From positions 1,063,126 through 1,127,125 of the forward strand of contig ONZQ02000006.1 of NCBI GenBank assembly GCA_900312665.1: DNA of 64,000 nt, written 5' to 3'. Below are positions 22,987 through 34,623 of the stretch, in pieces (the stretch's first letter is position 1; the number at the start of each line of letters is the position of its first letter). The notes beneath the pieces were generated by a model. It had not been told where the DNA came from, did no database searches, and was given only the letters and a program-made list of their open reading frames with translations. The position numbers were made by a program, and so were the translations under genes. This DNA comes from Cephalotrichum gorgonifer (taxonomy: Eukaryota > Ascomycota > Sordariomycetes > Microascales > Microascaceae).

Positions 22987-23955
22987 AGTTGCAGTCCAAT
23001 GGAACAAAGCTATTATCTGTACGTCGGTATGCCCACTGACGCTGGTAGACGACTTGTGTGCTATGAACACGGGCAGATACAAAGGACCTCATCGGGTGCC
23101 TCGGGGATCTTAAATTGGGACCGGCCTGCGTGCTAGAACCGGAACGCTTGACCGCGCCACATGGCATTACCGACAGGAAAACTATATCCTCGGTGTTTTG
23201 GGGCCCGAGCGAGGTGGTACGGAGGTAGCCTTAATATAGTGTTAATAGATTGACTATTAAGGGTATCCTGTCTAGAGTGGCCGACTGCTATACCTGGCGG
23301 ATAATCTTGACGAACCTCACATGCAGAGATCCGATCGCCCGGGAGAGCGGGCGAAAGGGACGGCGGGGACATCCCCGCAGCAATCTATTTAAGAAACACC
23401 TCGGTGCCAATTGATGCGTTCCAGTACCTATCCGGGGTAAGGGTAGCTCCGGCTAAAAGCGTGGCCGGGGACCGGCGTTGGGAGCCTCAAGCATGGGAGG
23501 TGGGAGATCGTCTGGTCCGGCTGGAAGCATCATGGCATTGAAATACATGATTCTAACATCTCCAATGTTGAGTCTATGGCTGGAGCTTTATACTAGTACC
23601 ATGTAACTCCTAACGAGGGTTGGCTGAGGCTTCCGATGCCAAGTCCGACAAGTACCGGCCGGCGGAGGACAACTCAACCACAAACTACTTTAAGGGGCAC
23701 TTACAGAAAGGTAGCTTAGCTTCATCTACCGTCCTCTAACTCCACAGGTCAATATAGCGGTTAAGTTGGTAAATAACCTAAAAATCACAAGGAATAGCTA
23801 TAAGATCCTCGGACGGGGTGACCTGTGTATTCGGTGATCATATGAAGTAGTGGACGCCCTTGGTCATCTTTCTCCTCTTAAGTCTCTCCGGCGCCCCTAA
23901 GCCATTTGCCCCATCGATCTTGGCTAGCTTTCTGCTTCGGATACGTATAATCACC
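22987..23955. other. Intergenic region between NLR and CE15 genes
   Basis: About 970 bp with no supported gene. The right-hand part is the CE15 gene promoter. Confidence 0.4.
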
Positions 23956-25449
23956 ATGAGGCAGACACTCCTCCTCAGCACCCTCGCTGGCCTCGCCCTC
24001 GCCGCCCCCCGACCACAGGACGACCCCGAAGAGCCTCCGGCGTCCACCATCGAATGCGCCCCCTTCCCCTCCCCCCTCCCCTCCTGGGACGCCTACCCGG
24101 CTCAGAGCTCCCTCCCGGACCCCTTCCTCCCCCTGCAGTACATGACGACCGCCGGCGCTGACGGCGCCTCCGCAGCGGACATCATGGCCGGACTCGGCAA
24201 TCACCGCATCCAGACGCAGGAGGAGTGGTACAAGTGCCAGAAGCCGCAGCTCATGAACATGCTCCAGGAATACCAGTTCGGGTATTACCCGGACCACTCC
24301 CTCGAGACGGTCACGGCCACGCGCAGCGGGGGGCGCGTGTCGATATCGGTCGAGGCCGGGGGGAAGACGGGGACCATCCAGGCGACATTCACTTTGCCAG
24401 CCGGCGAGGGGCCGTTCCCGGTCGTTATAGCCATCGGCGGAATATCGAGCCAGCCGTATCTCCAGGCGGGGATTGCGATTGCCGAGTTTAACTACGGTGC
24501 TGTCGCGGCGGATAGTAACGCGAAGACGGGATCGTTCTGGGACATCTATGGTGACAGGGACATCGGTATGGCTATCCCCCTCCCTTCTCCTTACCCGCTA
24601 CCCCTAAAATCCCCCAGCCGCCAACACTCCGCCGCACCCCCCCTTGATACCAGCCACTGACACACCCCACAGGCGTTCTCACAGCCTGGGCCTGGGGATT
24701 CCACCGCGTCCTCGACGGCCTAAACGCCACCGTCCCCGAGATCGATGCCACGCGCGTCGGCGTCACGGGCTGCTCCCGCCTCGGCAAGGGCGCCCTCGCC
24801 GCCTCCCTCTTCGACGAGCGCATCACCCTATCCATGCCCATGTCCTCCGGCGTCCAGGGCTTCGGGCCCTACCGCTACTTCACGCTTTCGGGCCAGGGTG
24901 AGAACCTCGACAACAGCAAGGGCGGCGCGCCGTGGTGGAGCGCCTCGAGACTGGGCGAGTTCGTGGGCCACCACGAGAACCTCCCGTTCGATGCGCACAC
25001 CATCGCCGCAGCCATCGCACCGAGGGCCATCGTTGCGGACCAGGGGGTCGGAGACCAGTTCGTCAACTCGAAGGGGTCGAGCACGGTGATTTACCCGGCC
25101 GCGCAGGTGGTGTATGATTTCCTAGGGGCGGGGGATAAACTAGCCATCGCTATTAGGCAGGGGGGTCACTGTGATATGAGTGGATAGTGAGTTGCCCTCC
25201 TCCTCTCGTCCCCGCATCCCCATATTCTCGTTGCCATGTGGTTAGATATGCTATTACTTCATGTAAGTGGCAGATCAAAGAAAAGAAAGCTAACGTGGGG
25301 TAAAATGCAGTCAAAACGTGCTCCCTTACGTGAGACATATCCTCCAGGGCGAGCCTCTGACGAGGGACTATCACGACCTAGGGTCTTACGGGTCCGCCCT
25401 GACGGAGTCCTTCCCCTGGGCGGCAACGGCCCCCGCGGCCTCTGCGTAG
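23956..25449 (+). CDS. Secreted CE15 glucuronoyl-esterase-like protein
   Basis: Exons 23956-24565, 24673-25186 and 25311-25449 total 1263 nt, 420 aa. Glucuronoyl esterases (CE15) cleave ester bonds between lignin alcohols and 4-O-methylglucuronic acid of xylan. There is a signal peptide (RQTLLLSTLAGLALAAP). The alpha/beta-hydrolase core carries GPFPVVIAIGG, YGDRD, and the nucleophile motif GCSRLGKGA (Ser238). The histidine lies in RQGGHCDMSGYQN near the end. The fungal QESG segment that carries the catalytic Glu in Cip2-type enzymes reads MSSG here, so the acid must come from elsewhere or activity may differ. No CBM is present. The last intron puts VLPYVRHILQG back in frame. Confidence 0.85.
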
Positions 25450-25861
25450 AACCGTGGCGTGGTAGGGAGGTTGAGCTTTTCTCGGCCTCAAGCGAGGATT
25501 CGGCCAGGGGGTCGCGGACTGAAACGTGCTGTGCCGGACAGAGATCCGGTGGGGTTGTGAGGTGAAGTAACGGTTGTCTATATGAAGTCGAAATAGTTGC
25601 ATTAAAATCATGTAAATGAAAGGCCTTGGTATCTATCCCTCAGCGTGGAAAAGATATGCTCAACACCAGCCGTCCCTAATATATGTACCCATAAACAGTC
25701 TTCATTTCTAGTCCCAGTCAAATTTTCCAAAAATGCCAAACTCCATGCAATGAATCGATTCTCTCTCCACAGCCCTTAGTGAAGTCCACGAACCGAAAAA
25801 AAAAAGAACAGTACAAGGAGCCGGTGAAGTCGCTCGGCGCCCCTAATCAAGCGGAGCCAGG
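25450..25861. other. Convergent 3' region, CE15 and ZIP genes
   Basis: 3' UTRs of two convergent genes, with an A-rich stretch near 25797. No gene is seen. Confidence 0.45.
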
Positions 25862-27377
25862 CTATCCAATAGCCCGGACCGCCGCCATTAGTAGCGCCCC
25901 GCCCACGACGGACGCAAACGCCTTCACACGCTTCCTTCCCGAGAGGACCTTGTAGCTCTTATCAGACAAAAAGTCCTCAGCGAGGAGCTGCACCAGCCCC
26001 GCGAAAAGAAGTAGCCCCGCAGATATGGCGTTCATGGACCCGACGAGGATAAGCCCGCCCATGCTCTGCGGGTCGTACATCGTGTGTATGATGAGCCCGA
26101 TTGCCTGGCCTAGCGGGGTGGTCATGCCGAAGGCGAGGACCATGAGCCAGGGGCGGAGGGAGCGCTTGGGGAGCTGGATGGCTGCGATGCGGCCGCCTAG
26201 GGCCAGGCCCTCGAAGGACTGGTGGAAGGCGATGGCGAGGAGGAAGACGAGGAATGTGGGGCCCGACTCGACGGAGAGAGCCATGCCGATGAAGATGCTG
26301 TGGAAGAGAATGCCGGCCTCGAGGAGGAGGCACTGGAGGAAGAGACGGGACTGCTCCTCAGGCGTCGGGGGCTGGTGGGACTCCAGAATGGTGGGGACGG
26401 CAGTGGCGCGGCCGTTTAGGGGCTTGTGGGAGGAGTCGGCGGGGTTAGGGTCTAGCTCGCCCATATCCAGATCCATGTCCGAGTCCGAGTCTGAGTCCGC
26501 GTTCGACTCCGGTGCGTTTCTAGCGTCTTCCGTCGTGGCGTTGGCCGGGGCTGTCGGTGTCAGGCCCGGGCGCGGGGATATACCGGCCACGAGTCCCTCC
26601 GTCGCCTCCATATCGTCTAGGGATATGGCGGCGGGGTGCTGCCGCCTCCGTGATGCTAGGGGCAGCGATGCGCTGCTCGGGCCAGCAACCAACGTCTTCT
26701 CCTCCTCATCGTCGTCCCAATCCCCTCCATGTGCGTGCGCGTGGCCGGCGCCCCTCGAGGTGAGGTAAGACTCTAGGGCTACGACGGAGAGTGCGGCGAC
26801 CATGGCGATGAGTCCCGCCATGGGGGTATACCGCTTGCTGAAGAAGTCCGGGAGGCAGGGGTTCGTGAGGGACATGAAGGCCATGGGGAGGAGGTGGAGG
26901 AAGGCCGTCGCGAGGAGGACACCGGTGCCGACGTGTTGGCAGTAGAAGAGGAACTTCTTCCGGCCGCGGGTCTGTGTGGATGTGTTCGTGATCAGGGGTA
27001 GTCCGCAGGCTAATTTGCGGCTCGGTTAGAACGACGGCAAGGTCCAAAGAGTGAATGGAACGGGGGGGGAGGGGCATGACATGAAAACGTACTGAAGGTG
27101 CTGAGTATGAGTATGAGGAAGAGGGCGCCGACGTGGAGGGCCGTGTTATACGATCCCGCGTTCGCTGTGCTCCCGCACTGGGGTTTGGGGGCGTCGTCGG
27201 TGTTACCGCCATGCTGTCGTTTCGAGAGCTCGGCAAGGATGTCTGCGGTTGAGAGGGAAGACCAGATTTCTGTTGCCCCCCGGTTAGCCTGGAAACCAGT
27301 ACTTAAGGCGCGAAAAAAGGTTGTTGAAGCTGATGGCCGAACTTACCCCGCGGTATCGCGAGACTGGAGGATTCCAT
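25862..27377 (-). CDS. ZIP-family zinc/iron transporter
   Basis: Exons on the minus strand 27377-27347, 27269-27093 and 27009-25862 total 1356 nt, 451 aa. ZIP proteins move Zn(II) or Fe(II) into the cytosol. TM1 is NTALHVGALFLILILSTF; TM2 holds FYCQHVGTGVLLATAFLHLLP, with the His that lines the pore. A long variable loop (about 125-270) has a short His-rich segment (HAHAHGGD) followed by acidic runs such as DSDSDSDMDLDMGELD. TM4-TM5 contain HSIFIGMALS and HQSFEGLALGGRIA, the binuclear metal site. Eight TM segments can be placed. The layout matches fungal Zrt/plant IRT-like ZIPs of plasma membrane or Golgi. Confidence 0.9.
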
Positions 27378-28921
27378 TATGCAGGGGTGTGTTGAGTTAG
27401 AAGGATCGGCGATGCGCGGTTCGACGATATCAGACAGTTTGGCGCATCATAGAGGGCAGACGGATCGGCATTACTTGTAAGTCGGCTGCGAAGCGGCGAG
27501 TACGGGTGTCGCCACGGACAAATCCTCTACTATTAGTAGTTTGAATGGGAGTCGAGCAACAACAAGTGGATATGTAGAGGATGGAAGCAAGTTGCAAGAG
27601 GCCGGTTGATGGGCTCAAAGGGGGGAATCGACGAAAGGTAAACGTCCAGGTCGTTCATTCCATTGCATGAGCTCCACGCGGCAAGAACCCCATTTGGATC
27701 CACTAAAAGGACCCAGAAATGGTGCATGGGGGCTGAGCCTGGGTTACACAGGGCGCCCAACACGAACGAGAAGGACAAGGTTCTGACGTCAAACTGACAA
27801 CCACAGTCCACATACCATAATACGAAGTACCCACAATCCGCCGGCGGGTCCGGATACATGCACGTCTCTCAGAGTGGGAATGATACGGAGAACCGAGCTT
27901 TGTCTTAGCCACGGAATGTAGCCCTCAGGGTCCCTCCTCACCCCCACGATATAGAGGCCATTCGCGCAGCTTTGAGCGAGTTTCGTCCTCGCTGAGGAAT
28001 TGCATTTAGGATTTAGGTTACAGATACTTAGTGCTGACACCAGACAACCTCACTACGTACCATTGAGATACCCCTGCTTGCATTAACTAATATTGCTCGG
28101 AAATTCTGACCAAACCAAGTCTGGTAGGTGGGGCAAAAGCGGAGGTTATGGACTGTTTATGTTATCCGTGTAGTAATTTGTCCGGGGCTGCGGGAGAGAC
28201 ACTGGATCTCCAACATTCAACCCGAACCCGTGCGGTAGTTAGACATTCACCTGAAGAGTCATTCCTCTTTTACACTTTTATGTGAGTAGGCTGCATACAA
28301 GCATACGACGCATACATGTACTGGAGCTCTACCGGATATAACGAGGTACACGACTTAAAGAAGAGCGGGATATCAATTACCACCTACCTACTAATATCTT
28401 TTATTTTTAGACTGTACTCCAACGACACTGTAGCCTAGATCCTGACATCGCTCGCCCTACCTAGGCCTTGTTTTGAATTCTAGCTCAGGTAGAAGCAACA
28501 GGTGAATATGTATAGGGTGAAGGGGCAATTCCACAACAAGCAGGAATTCTGATACGTATTCTACCCAGGAACTCCAAACATTTAAGCTCGAAGTGATGCA
28601 CCACGGTCATGTATCGTGAAAGCTCTAATATAGTAAATATATCATTTACATAAGCAGTGGCCGGTATGGCATGAGGGCAGCGGACTTGTCGGCGGAATTC
28701 CGCTCTCAGTTCTCGTCGTTAAATAAGAAGTGCGGAGGAAGAGTGGTAAGGCGGCGCATTGGAATGAGAGTTCTCAACGGATGATGTATAAATCGATTGG
28801 AATTGCGTACAGTTATCAACGTAAGATATCGTGAGCATCCCCGCCGTTATCATTTCACCTCGTACTTACATACCACCTATAAGTACGAGAACTTCATCAC
28901 TGTTGACATTTACCCTGAACC
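27378..28921. other. Intergenic region between ZIP and NmrA-like genes
   Basis: About 1.5 kb between divergent start codons. The middle is more AT-rich than the flanking genes (for example 28250-28660). Open frames are short and without motifs. It holds both promoters; nothing else can be supported. Confidence 0.4.
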
Positions 28922-29851
28922 ATGCCTACGGGTACTACCGTCTTTGTCTCCGGCGCCACCGGAACTCAAGGCGGGGCCGTCGCCAGACACCTTCGAAAGG
29001 CCAATGTCTCCGTCCACGCCCTTGTCCGCGACCCCTCCTCGTCCAAGGCTAAGGCTCTCGAAACCATCGGAGTGACTCTTTTCCCCGGCTCCTTCGCCGA
29101 CGAAGACGCTCTAAGGGCTGCTCTCAAAGGCGCTCAATCTGCCTTCCTTAATTTTATTCCGACCTTCTCGGATCTGAGCCAGGAGCTCCGCGATGCGGAG
29201 ATCGTCCTCGCCGCCGCCAAAGAGGCAGGCGTCAGGCACATTGTATATACAAGTTCCTTCGGGCTCGACATAGAGAAGGATCCAGACCCAGACGGGATTG
29301 TGGCCCGGGTCTATCAAATCAAAAAGGACATCGTCACTGCGGTTGTTTCTGCGGGCTTCGAGTCTTACACCATCTTGAGACCCGCAAAGTTCATGAGCGA
29401 TCTTTTTGGTCCGGCGGTTAGGTGGTTCGGCGACTTGGCCAAGACCGGGGTCTTCGAGACGGCGTTGCGCGAGGGGGAGGCTGGTCCATGGGTCGACCCT
29501 GACGATATCGGCGCCTTTGGGGCGGCCGCGCTGACGGATCGGAAGCGGTTTGCTGGCCAGAGAGTTGATGTTTATACCGAGTTGTTGACTCCCGAGAGCG
29601 TGATTGCGTCGGTGGCTAAAGTCACGGGGAAGAAGATGAGTATCCAGTTCCTTCCTGAGGTCGAAGTGCTGGAGAGGAAGAAGGTCAATCTGTTTCTCCA
29701 GGCGCAGATTTCGATGAGAGACATGGGCGCACTAGCTGACATGGATCGGGTGAGATCATGGGGGGTTCCGCTGGGGTCGTTCCAAGGCTTCCTGGAGAGA
29801 GAGAAAGCGGCTCTGGATGAAACATATGCCCAACTTCCTGATGCCGAATAG
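28922..29851 (+). CDS. NmrA-like NAD(P)-binding protein
   Basis: Single-exon gene, 309 aa. The N-terminus has the Rossmann glycine motif SGATGTQGG (residues 10-18), followed by VSVHALVRDPSSSKA, where the Arg is placed to bind NADP phosphate. HIVYTSSFG and YTILRPAKFM are typical of the NmrA/HSCARG atypical short-chain dehydrogenase group, which lacks the usual YxxxK pair. Members act as redox sensors that bind transcription factors (NmrA with AreA) or as reductases; which applies here cannot be told. The ATG directly precedes the Rossmann strand, which supports this start. Confidence 0.88.
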   Translation: MPTGTTVFVSGATGTQGGAVARHLRKANVSVHALVRDPSSSKAKALETIGVTLFPGSFADEDALRAALKGAQSAFLNFIPTFSDLSQELRDAEIVLAAAKEAGVRHIVYTSSFGLDIEKDPDPDGIVARVYQIKKDIVTAVVSAGFESYTILRPAKFMSDLFGPAVRWFGDLAKTGVFETALREGEAGPWVDPDDIGAFGAAALTDRKRFAGQRVDVYTELLTPESVIASVAKVTGKKMSIQFLPEVEVLERKKVNLFLQAQISMRDMGALADMDRVRSWGVPLGSFQGFLEREKAALDETYAQLPDAE

Positions 29852-30941
29852 AGCCGCTCAGACATTTATTTCTAAGACAGATCATTTATCACATAATCGT
29901 GTGATTGTTCCCTATCATTGGACCTTCTTCACTATTCGCTTCGACTACGAGCCGCTAAGGGACTGCCGCCCCTTCGGCATGATAGCGCAGGAGAAGGGGT
30001 CTCAGGTCGTCCCCACAAATCAGCTCGGGAACGCGAAGGGGACGGCACCTGCTGAAGGGTCTTGCTGGCCCATTACGTACGCGGGTGTAACCAGGCTGCT
30101 TGTGCTGGAGCCGGGAAAGCCCAGAGGTAGGATAAAGTGCTATCTCGTCATTACGAAGCTATCTTGAAAGGCCCTCCCCAGAGACCATCCCGGATGTGTA
30201 ATAAGAGAGGCGACGTGGGGTCGGTATGGGCTGATGCTCGATGTGCAGCGAGTGTTCTTCCACTTGGGAACTCTATAGAGGTACCCCTATCATTCGTCGC
30301 ACAAATGCTAAGGAGATGAGGAGAGCCATATTAGTTGAGGCGATATACAGATCAAGGTACCGTTCGCCATGAGACGGGAGAGAGATAGCCGGTGTGAGCT
30401 AGCGGGAGAGTGTTATCTTCAGGGGATGATACCAGGAGAAGCTCTCACAGACGCAGATGGACTAGACGGAGTTATGTTGGTCAACGTTAATCTGGCGCTC
30501 CAGTTAGCGGCGCTAGCTTCCAGCTCAAGGCCATTCATTGTTCAGACGACGCCGAACCTCCCTTAGCAACCCAAGCACATTAGGCGGGGTATATCACGTG
30601 ATTACTTTGTACTTGGCGTCCCTGGTTTTGGGTCCTAAGTGGGGATCACATGCGCCAGCTGATGTCACTGCATTGTGACCGACATCGCATAGCTAGCTTG
30701 TTCACCTGGGTTACGCAATGCATCCACCGCCAAATATTCAGGAGCACAAGCTGGACCCTCGTTTCTTGTCTTCCCCGGGTCACGGCTGGTCCAGTTCCCC
30801 TATAACCTCCGGAATTGAATCGCATACAGCTTGATGGCAGCTCTGGCTCCCAACAATGAAACCAAACCGCTGTAACAGCATACAAGGAAGACTACGTCGG
30901 CCGGGTGTCCAGACCCAACCCCGAGTCCTAGAGCCTTGACG
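29852..30941. other. Intergenic region upstream of STB6-like gene
   Basis: About 1.1 kb. The palindrome ATCACGTGAT lies at 30593-30602. Short frames at 29817-30167 and 30369-30566 lack motifs and are not called. Confidence 0.45.
30593..30602. promoter_or_regulatory. ATCACGTGAT palindrome upstream of STB6-like gene
   Basis: A perfect 10-bp palindrome with an E-box core, 340 bp before the start codon at 30942. It matches the RTCACGTG consensus of Cbf1-like bHLH factors. Confidence 0.45.
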
Positions 30942-33717
30942 ATGGCGTTTCTGTTCGCGTACGATCGGAAGGCTCCTGTCCGCGAGGAGGATCCTGCCAT
31001 GCCGCGTGCGAACTCTCAAGTGCCCTCCCGCCAACCCTCGGTCCGCGGCAGCGACGCAGACACGCCGCTGGCTACACCTAATGGCAGGATGGACCACCAC
31101 CGCAATAGCGCCAAGAGTTCGCCTTCGCCTCTCCCTATTCCCAAACGGCGAAACATCGTTCTAGCAGATCATATTGCATTCAAGTAAGGCTGCCCACCGC
31201 ATTGCACAAACCACCTCTCCCGCGCAACTTCCTCTACGTTACTGACCGCAGTCTTTCGGAAACAGGTATCTAGAAGAAGACCCGGCCGTGAGTGCTGTGA
31301 AATCAACAAGCGTGCTGTGCGGATACGAGCTATATCTCGTGGAACAATGGCCATGCTCTCGGCAGTCGCCCACACTCGTCATAGCGACCTACACCGGCGA
31401 CCAGAGACATTCGATAGTTGTCGGCGTTTTGAGCGTACCCGCAGACGAGGCGACATGGTCGCCGCGGCTAAGAGTCTTTTTCAAGGCAATACAACAGCAT
31501 CATGCCCGTCCAAAGGATACGCCCTTGGGGGAGCTGATGGTGACGAACCTCAGCAGCTTTCCCTCAGCATTTACGGCCATCCCCGTCCCAGAGGGCAACA
31601 TACGGAAATACCACCAATCGTTCATGGTAAACGAGAACCTCAAACGCATGGGCTGTGCGGGGCGTTCCGGCTTAACGCTCACGGACCCGACACCTGCAAC
31701 CCGAGCGAAATTCTACCAGTTATACAAGGTGAGCGAGCGGGTGTCGCTCTTCCCTGCGGTCCTGGAGCTCGTCAGACTATGCCAAATAGCCCTCTTTATA
31801 TTCGGCCATCTTGATATAGAGTACACGGACGGCCTCCTCTGTGACCTCACTGAGACGGCGATTCGAAACTGGTGGACAGAGATAGGCGCCGACTATTACA
31901 GCATTGAACCCTCAGATGGGATCCTCGGGCCCACGACCGTGGCCGCACTCCTGGGGACCCTAATGGGTGCGAGGGGGCGGCTCAATTCCTATGGTGCCAA
32001 CCCGCCCAAGGATGTCTTCGATGTGGAGGGGACCCGGCGTGCTGTCTCGTACTTCCAGAAGTACCAAAAATACGAGAGGACGGGGCGGCTTGACCCCCAG
32101 ACCCTACTGAGGCTCCAGACGATAACTGCCAAGGCGGCCGCCGGAGAGGGCTGGGGCGTTCCCAAAGCCGTAAAGTCAACGATGGCCGAGATCGGCGGCA
32201 AGCGCGGTGAGATCGTCATGGAGATGGTCTCCGGGCGCGACAAGGGTGGGATTGGCGAGATAGAGACCACCGACATTGATAGGTTCATCTCTCTCGTCTC
32301 TGGGGAGAGGGCGAAATGGCTCTGGCACGGAAAGCCGCGACGGAGTACCGTAGGGGCGGATAGCCACCTAAGGATCGATGATAAGACGAGCAACATGTTG
32401 GCGAGACAGGAGACGACGAGCTCGCGGCGCACGAACGCGCTGTCACTTTCGATGGAGGAAGACCTGGATCGGCCCGGGAGAGAGGAGAATCCCACCGTTG
32501 GACCTCCCCAGCTGCCCCATCTTTCCGCTGTTCCCTCGTCCGATAGCCCCGGTGAAAGGGATCCCATCAGGAAGACCGTGTTTAAGAGCGTGGCGGGCAA
32601 GGTCAGCGACGCGCGGAGTGGACTCGGTCGGATCAAGGACGCTGTGGGTGGCACTCGCAAGACGCACAACTCTAGGCCTAGCATGGTCAAGGACGACTTC
32701 GTCAGCGCGTTGACGAGTCCGGCCATGATGACCACATCGCCCACGGGGCCCTTGCCCAGGGCCTTTACGTGGAAGAACAAGCCGGAAGAGTACGCCGATG
32801 CCTTTAAGAAGGAATCCGAAAACGGGAGTGTCCGGTATGAGCCGGATTCTCCCCCTCCTGCCCCAGTCCACCCCTCCATATGCGAAAATGCCCACGAGCC
32901 TCCTTCAGAACCAACCTTCAGGAATATTGCGGGAGAGGTGCGGCGAGCTATGGAGGATGAGACATTGTCCGCCACGTGCTCGGCCGCGCCGGGCGAGCTG
33001 CTCGACTCGGGCGCCGTGATAGGGCCAGATAGGGAACAGCCATACTGTACCCTGCGCCGCCGCCACTCCCTTGAGTTAGTTCACCCTTCTCTGAAGCCAT
33101 GCCACGACGTGAGCCGATGGCCTAGACGCCTCTCCTTCGGGGACGCTGAGGAAGCGGTGCTCTGCTGGGAGGAGATCGCAGATATTTCTGATGTAGAGGG
33201 CGCCCTTGACGCCACTGCCGACCCCATACCACCACGCCACCTCGAGGAGCTTATCCAAAGCCTTAGCCAGAAGATCCTCGACATCAGGTGCGACATCGAG
33301 CCGTGGGCCACGCAGAGTGTCAAGGCTGTCGAGGCGCTAGACGCCCACTTCGGGCGCCAGCGGGATGACATGCAGCTCCTCGCGACTCAGCTGGCAGAGA
33401 ACAACGCCAGCGTGGGGACAGCGTCGGCGGAGTTGATAGCTGAGGAGCGGTCGTCGCTGGGCGAGGCGGCGAAGGAGATCGAGGTGCTCCTCGCAAGGCT
33501 AGAGTACGAGATGAACGCGCTGGTGTCCAAGGTCGAGGACGTGGAGGAGGGGGTTGTGGCATACGAGAGGCAGGTGGTGAACGTGGAGGGGAGGGTGGAG
33601 GAATTGCGGATGCAGCTGGAGACGGAGAGTTGGGTGCACTGGTTCGTGAGGACGCTGACTGGTATTGGGACGGGTCCTAATATCACGAGGCCAGGGGGGA
33701 GACCGGGGGGCAAGTGA
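30942..33717 (+). CDS. STB6-like protein (Sin3-binding family)
   Basis: Exons 30942-31183 and 31266-33717 total 2694 nt, 897 aa. Splicing joins ADHIAF to KYLEEDPAV without breaking frame. Residues 80-470 match the conserved region of fungal STB6/STB2-like proteins: CGYELYLVEQWPCSR, TYTGDQRHSIVVGVLSVP, MVTNLSSFPSAFTAIPVP, NENLKRMGC, EPSDGILGPTTVAALLG and SGERAKWLWHGKPRR. The repeated NSYGA / VEGTRRAVSYFQK portion resembles a peptidoglycan-binding-like helical fold. Yeast Stb2/Stb6 were found as Sin3 partners, linking the family to Rpd3 repression; RPD3 itself lies 5.5 kb downstream. The middle is disordered; residues about 750-850 form a heptad-rich helix (a coiled coil). Confidence 0.82.
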
Positions 33718-34173
33718 TAAGGACAGAGGAAGCGACTGGCATTTTGAAGCGTTTGACGCATTATAATAGGGGTACGGGGCATGGCAGGAGCGAGGGAGCA
33801 TCTACGAGGGAGCATATATTGTGCGTACATATATAACACTGCGGGGAGAGCGAGCCCGTTGAATAGGGCTTAATAAGGAGATCCATAACCAAATGGCCCG
33901 TTCTATACATGTCCATCGAACTATCGTACACGCCGTACAAAGGGGAGATTGCCCCCACTTCTATATGCATCGTTTTCGCTTTCCATGCCAAGTCTCCGCC
34001 AGACAAGGCTCGATATCCGTCGTGCATTACCATCCATCACCTCATACACGCATCCCGGCGCTCCAAGTTCCTCTTAATCCCGCAAGAAGACCCCTTCTTC
34101 CCCTTCGATGTTAAGAAGAAATAGAAGTTGGTTGTTGGGGGTGGTTAAGAGGAACGGAGTGAAGCCAGACGCC
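33718..34173. other. Convergent 3' region, STB6-like and TIM10
   Basis: 3' UTRs of two convergent genes. No other signal is seen. Confidence 0.45.
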
Positions 34174-34623
34174 TTATTTCATGCCCCCAAGCTTGCCTCC
34201 GCTCGCCTGCATCTGCTGGCCGTACGTCTGCATGAGCTCGTTCGTCTTCATGTACGCCTCAAAGAATTTGGCCGTGCAGCGGTCGAGGCAGACGGACTCG
34301 CCCTTGTTGATCTCGCCCTCGCGGTACTCCGTGGGGATGCACTTCCTGGTGCAGATCTTGGAGAGACTATGGAAGTCATAGTTGCACCGGTTAGCCTGGT
34401 TTCAATTTCTTCTTCCTCATGTTTGGAGTTCCCCCCATGGATCCTTTTGGGGGGCTCGGATAGCGACAGGAAGTCCATGACGGGGGCGGGGATGGAGACG
34501 AGAAAGGGGAGAAGGGTAGACGAACCGGTTGTGCAGATCCGACATGGCGATGATCTCGTTCTCCATCATGCCGATCTTCTCCTCCGAGGAGGGCTGGCCG
34601 CGGCCCATTCCGAAAAACGACAT
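34174..34623 (-). CDS. TIM10: Mitochondrial small Tim chaperone Tim10
   Basis: Exons on the minus strand 34623-34526 and 34366-34174 total 291 nt, 96 aa. Tim10 pairs with Tim9 in the intermembrane space and carries hydrophobic carrier proteins to TIM22. After splicing, the twin CX3C motif is complete: CTRKC, 16 residues, then [20 protein letters not shown] at the N-terminus and the [13 protein letters not shown] helix after the second pair fit Tim10 better than Tim9 or Tim8/13. The intron lies just before the first cysteine pair. No presequence is present, as expected for Mia40 substrates. Confidence 0.92.

Noticed and set aside
31989..32975. 328-codon open frame opposite the STB6-like gene
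   Set aside because: It is a shadow of codon bias; the + strand encodes conserved family motifs over the same bases.
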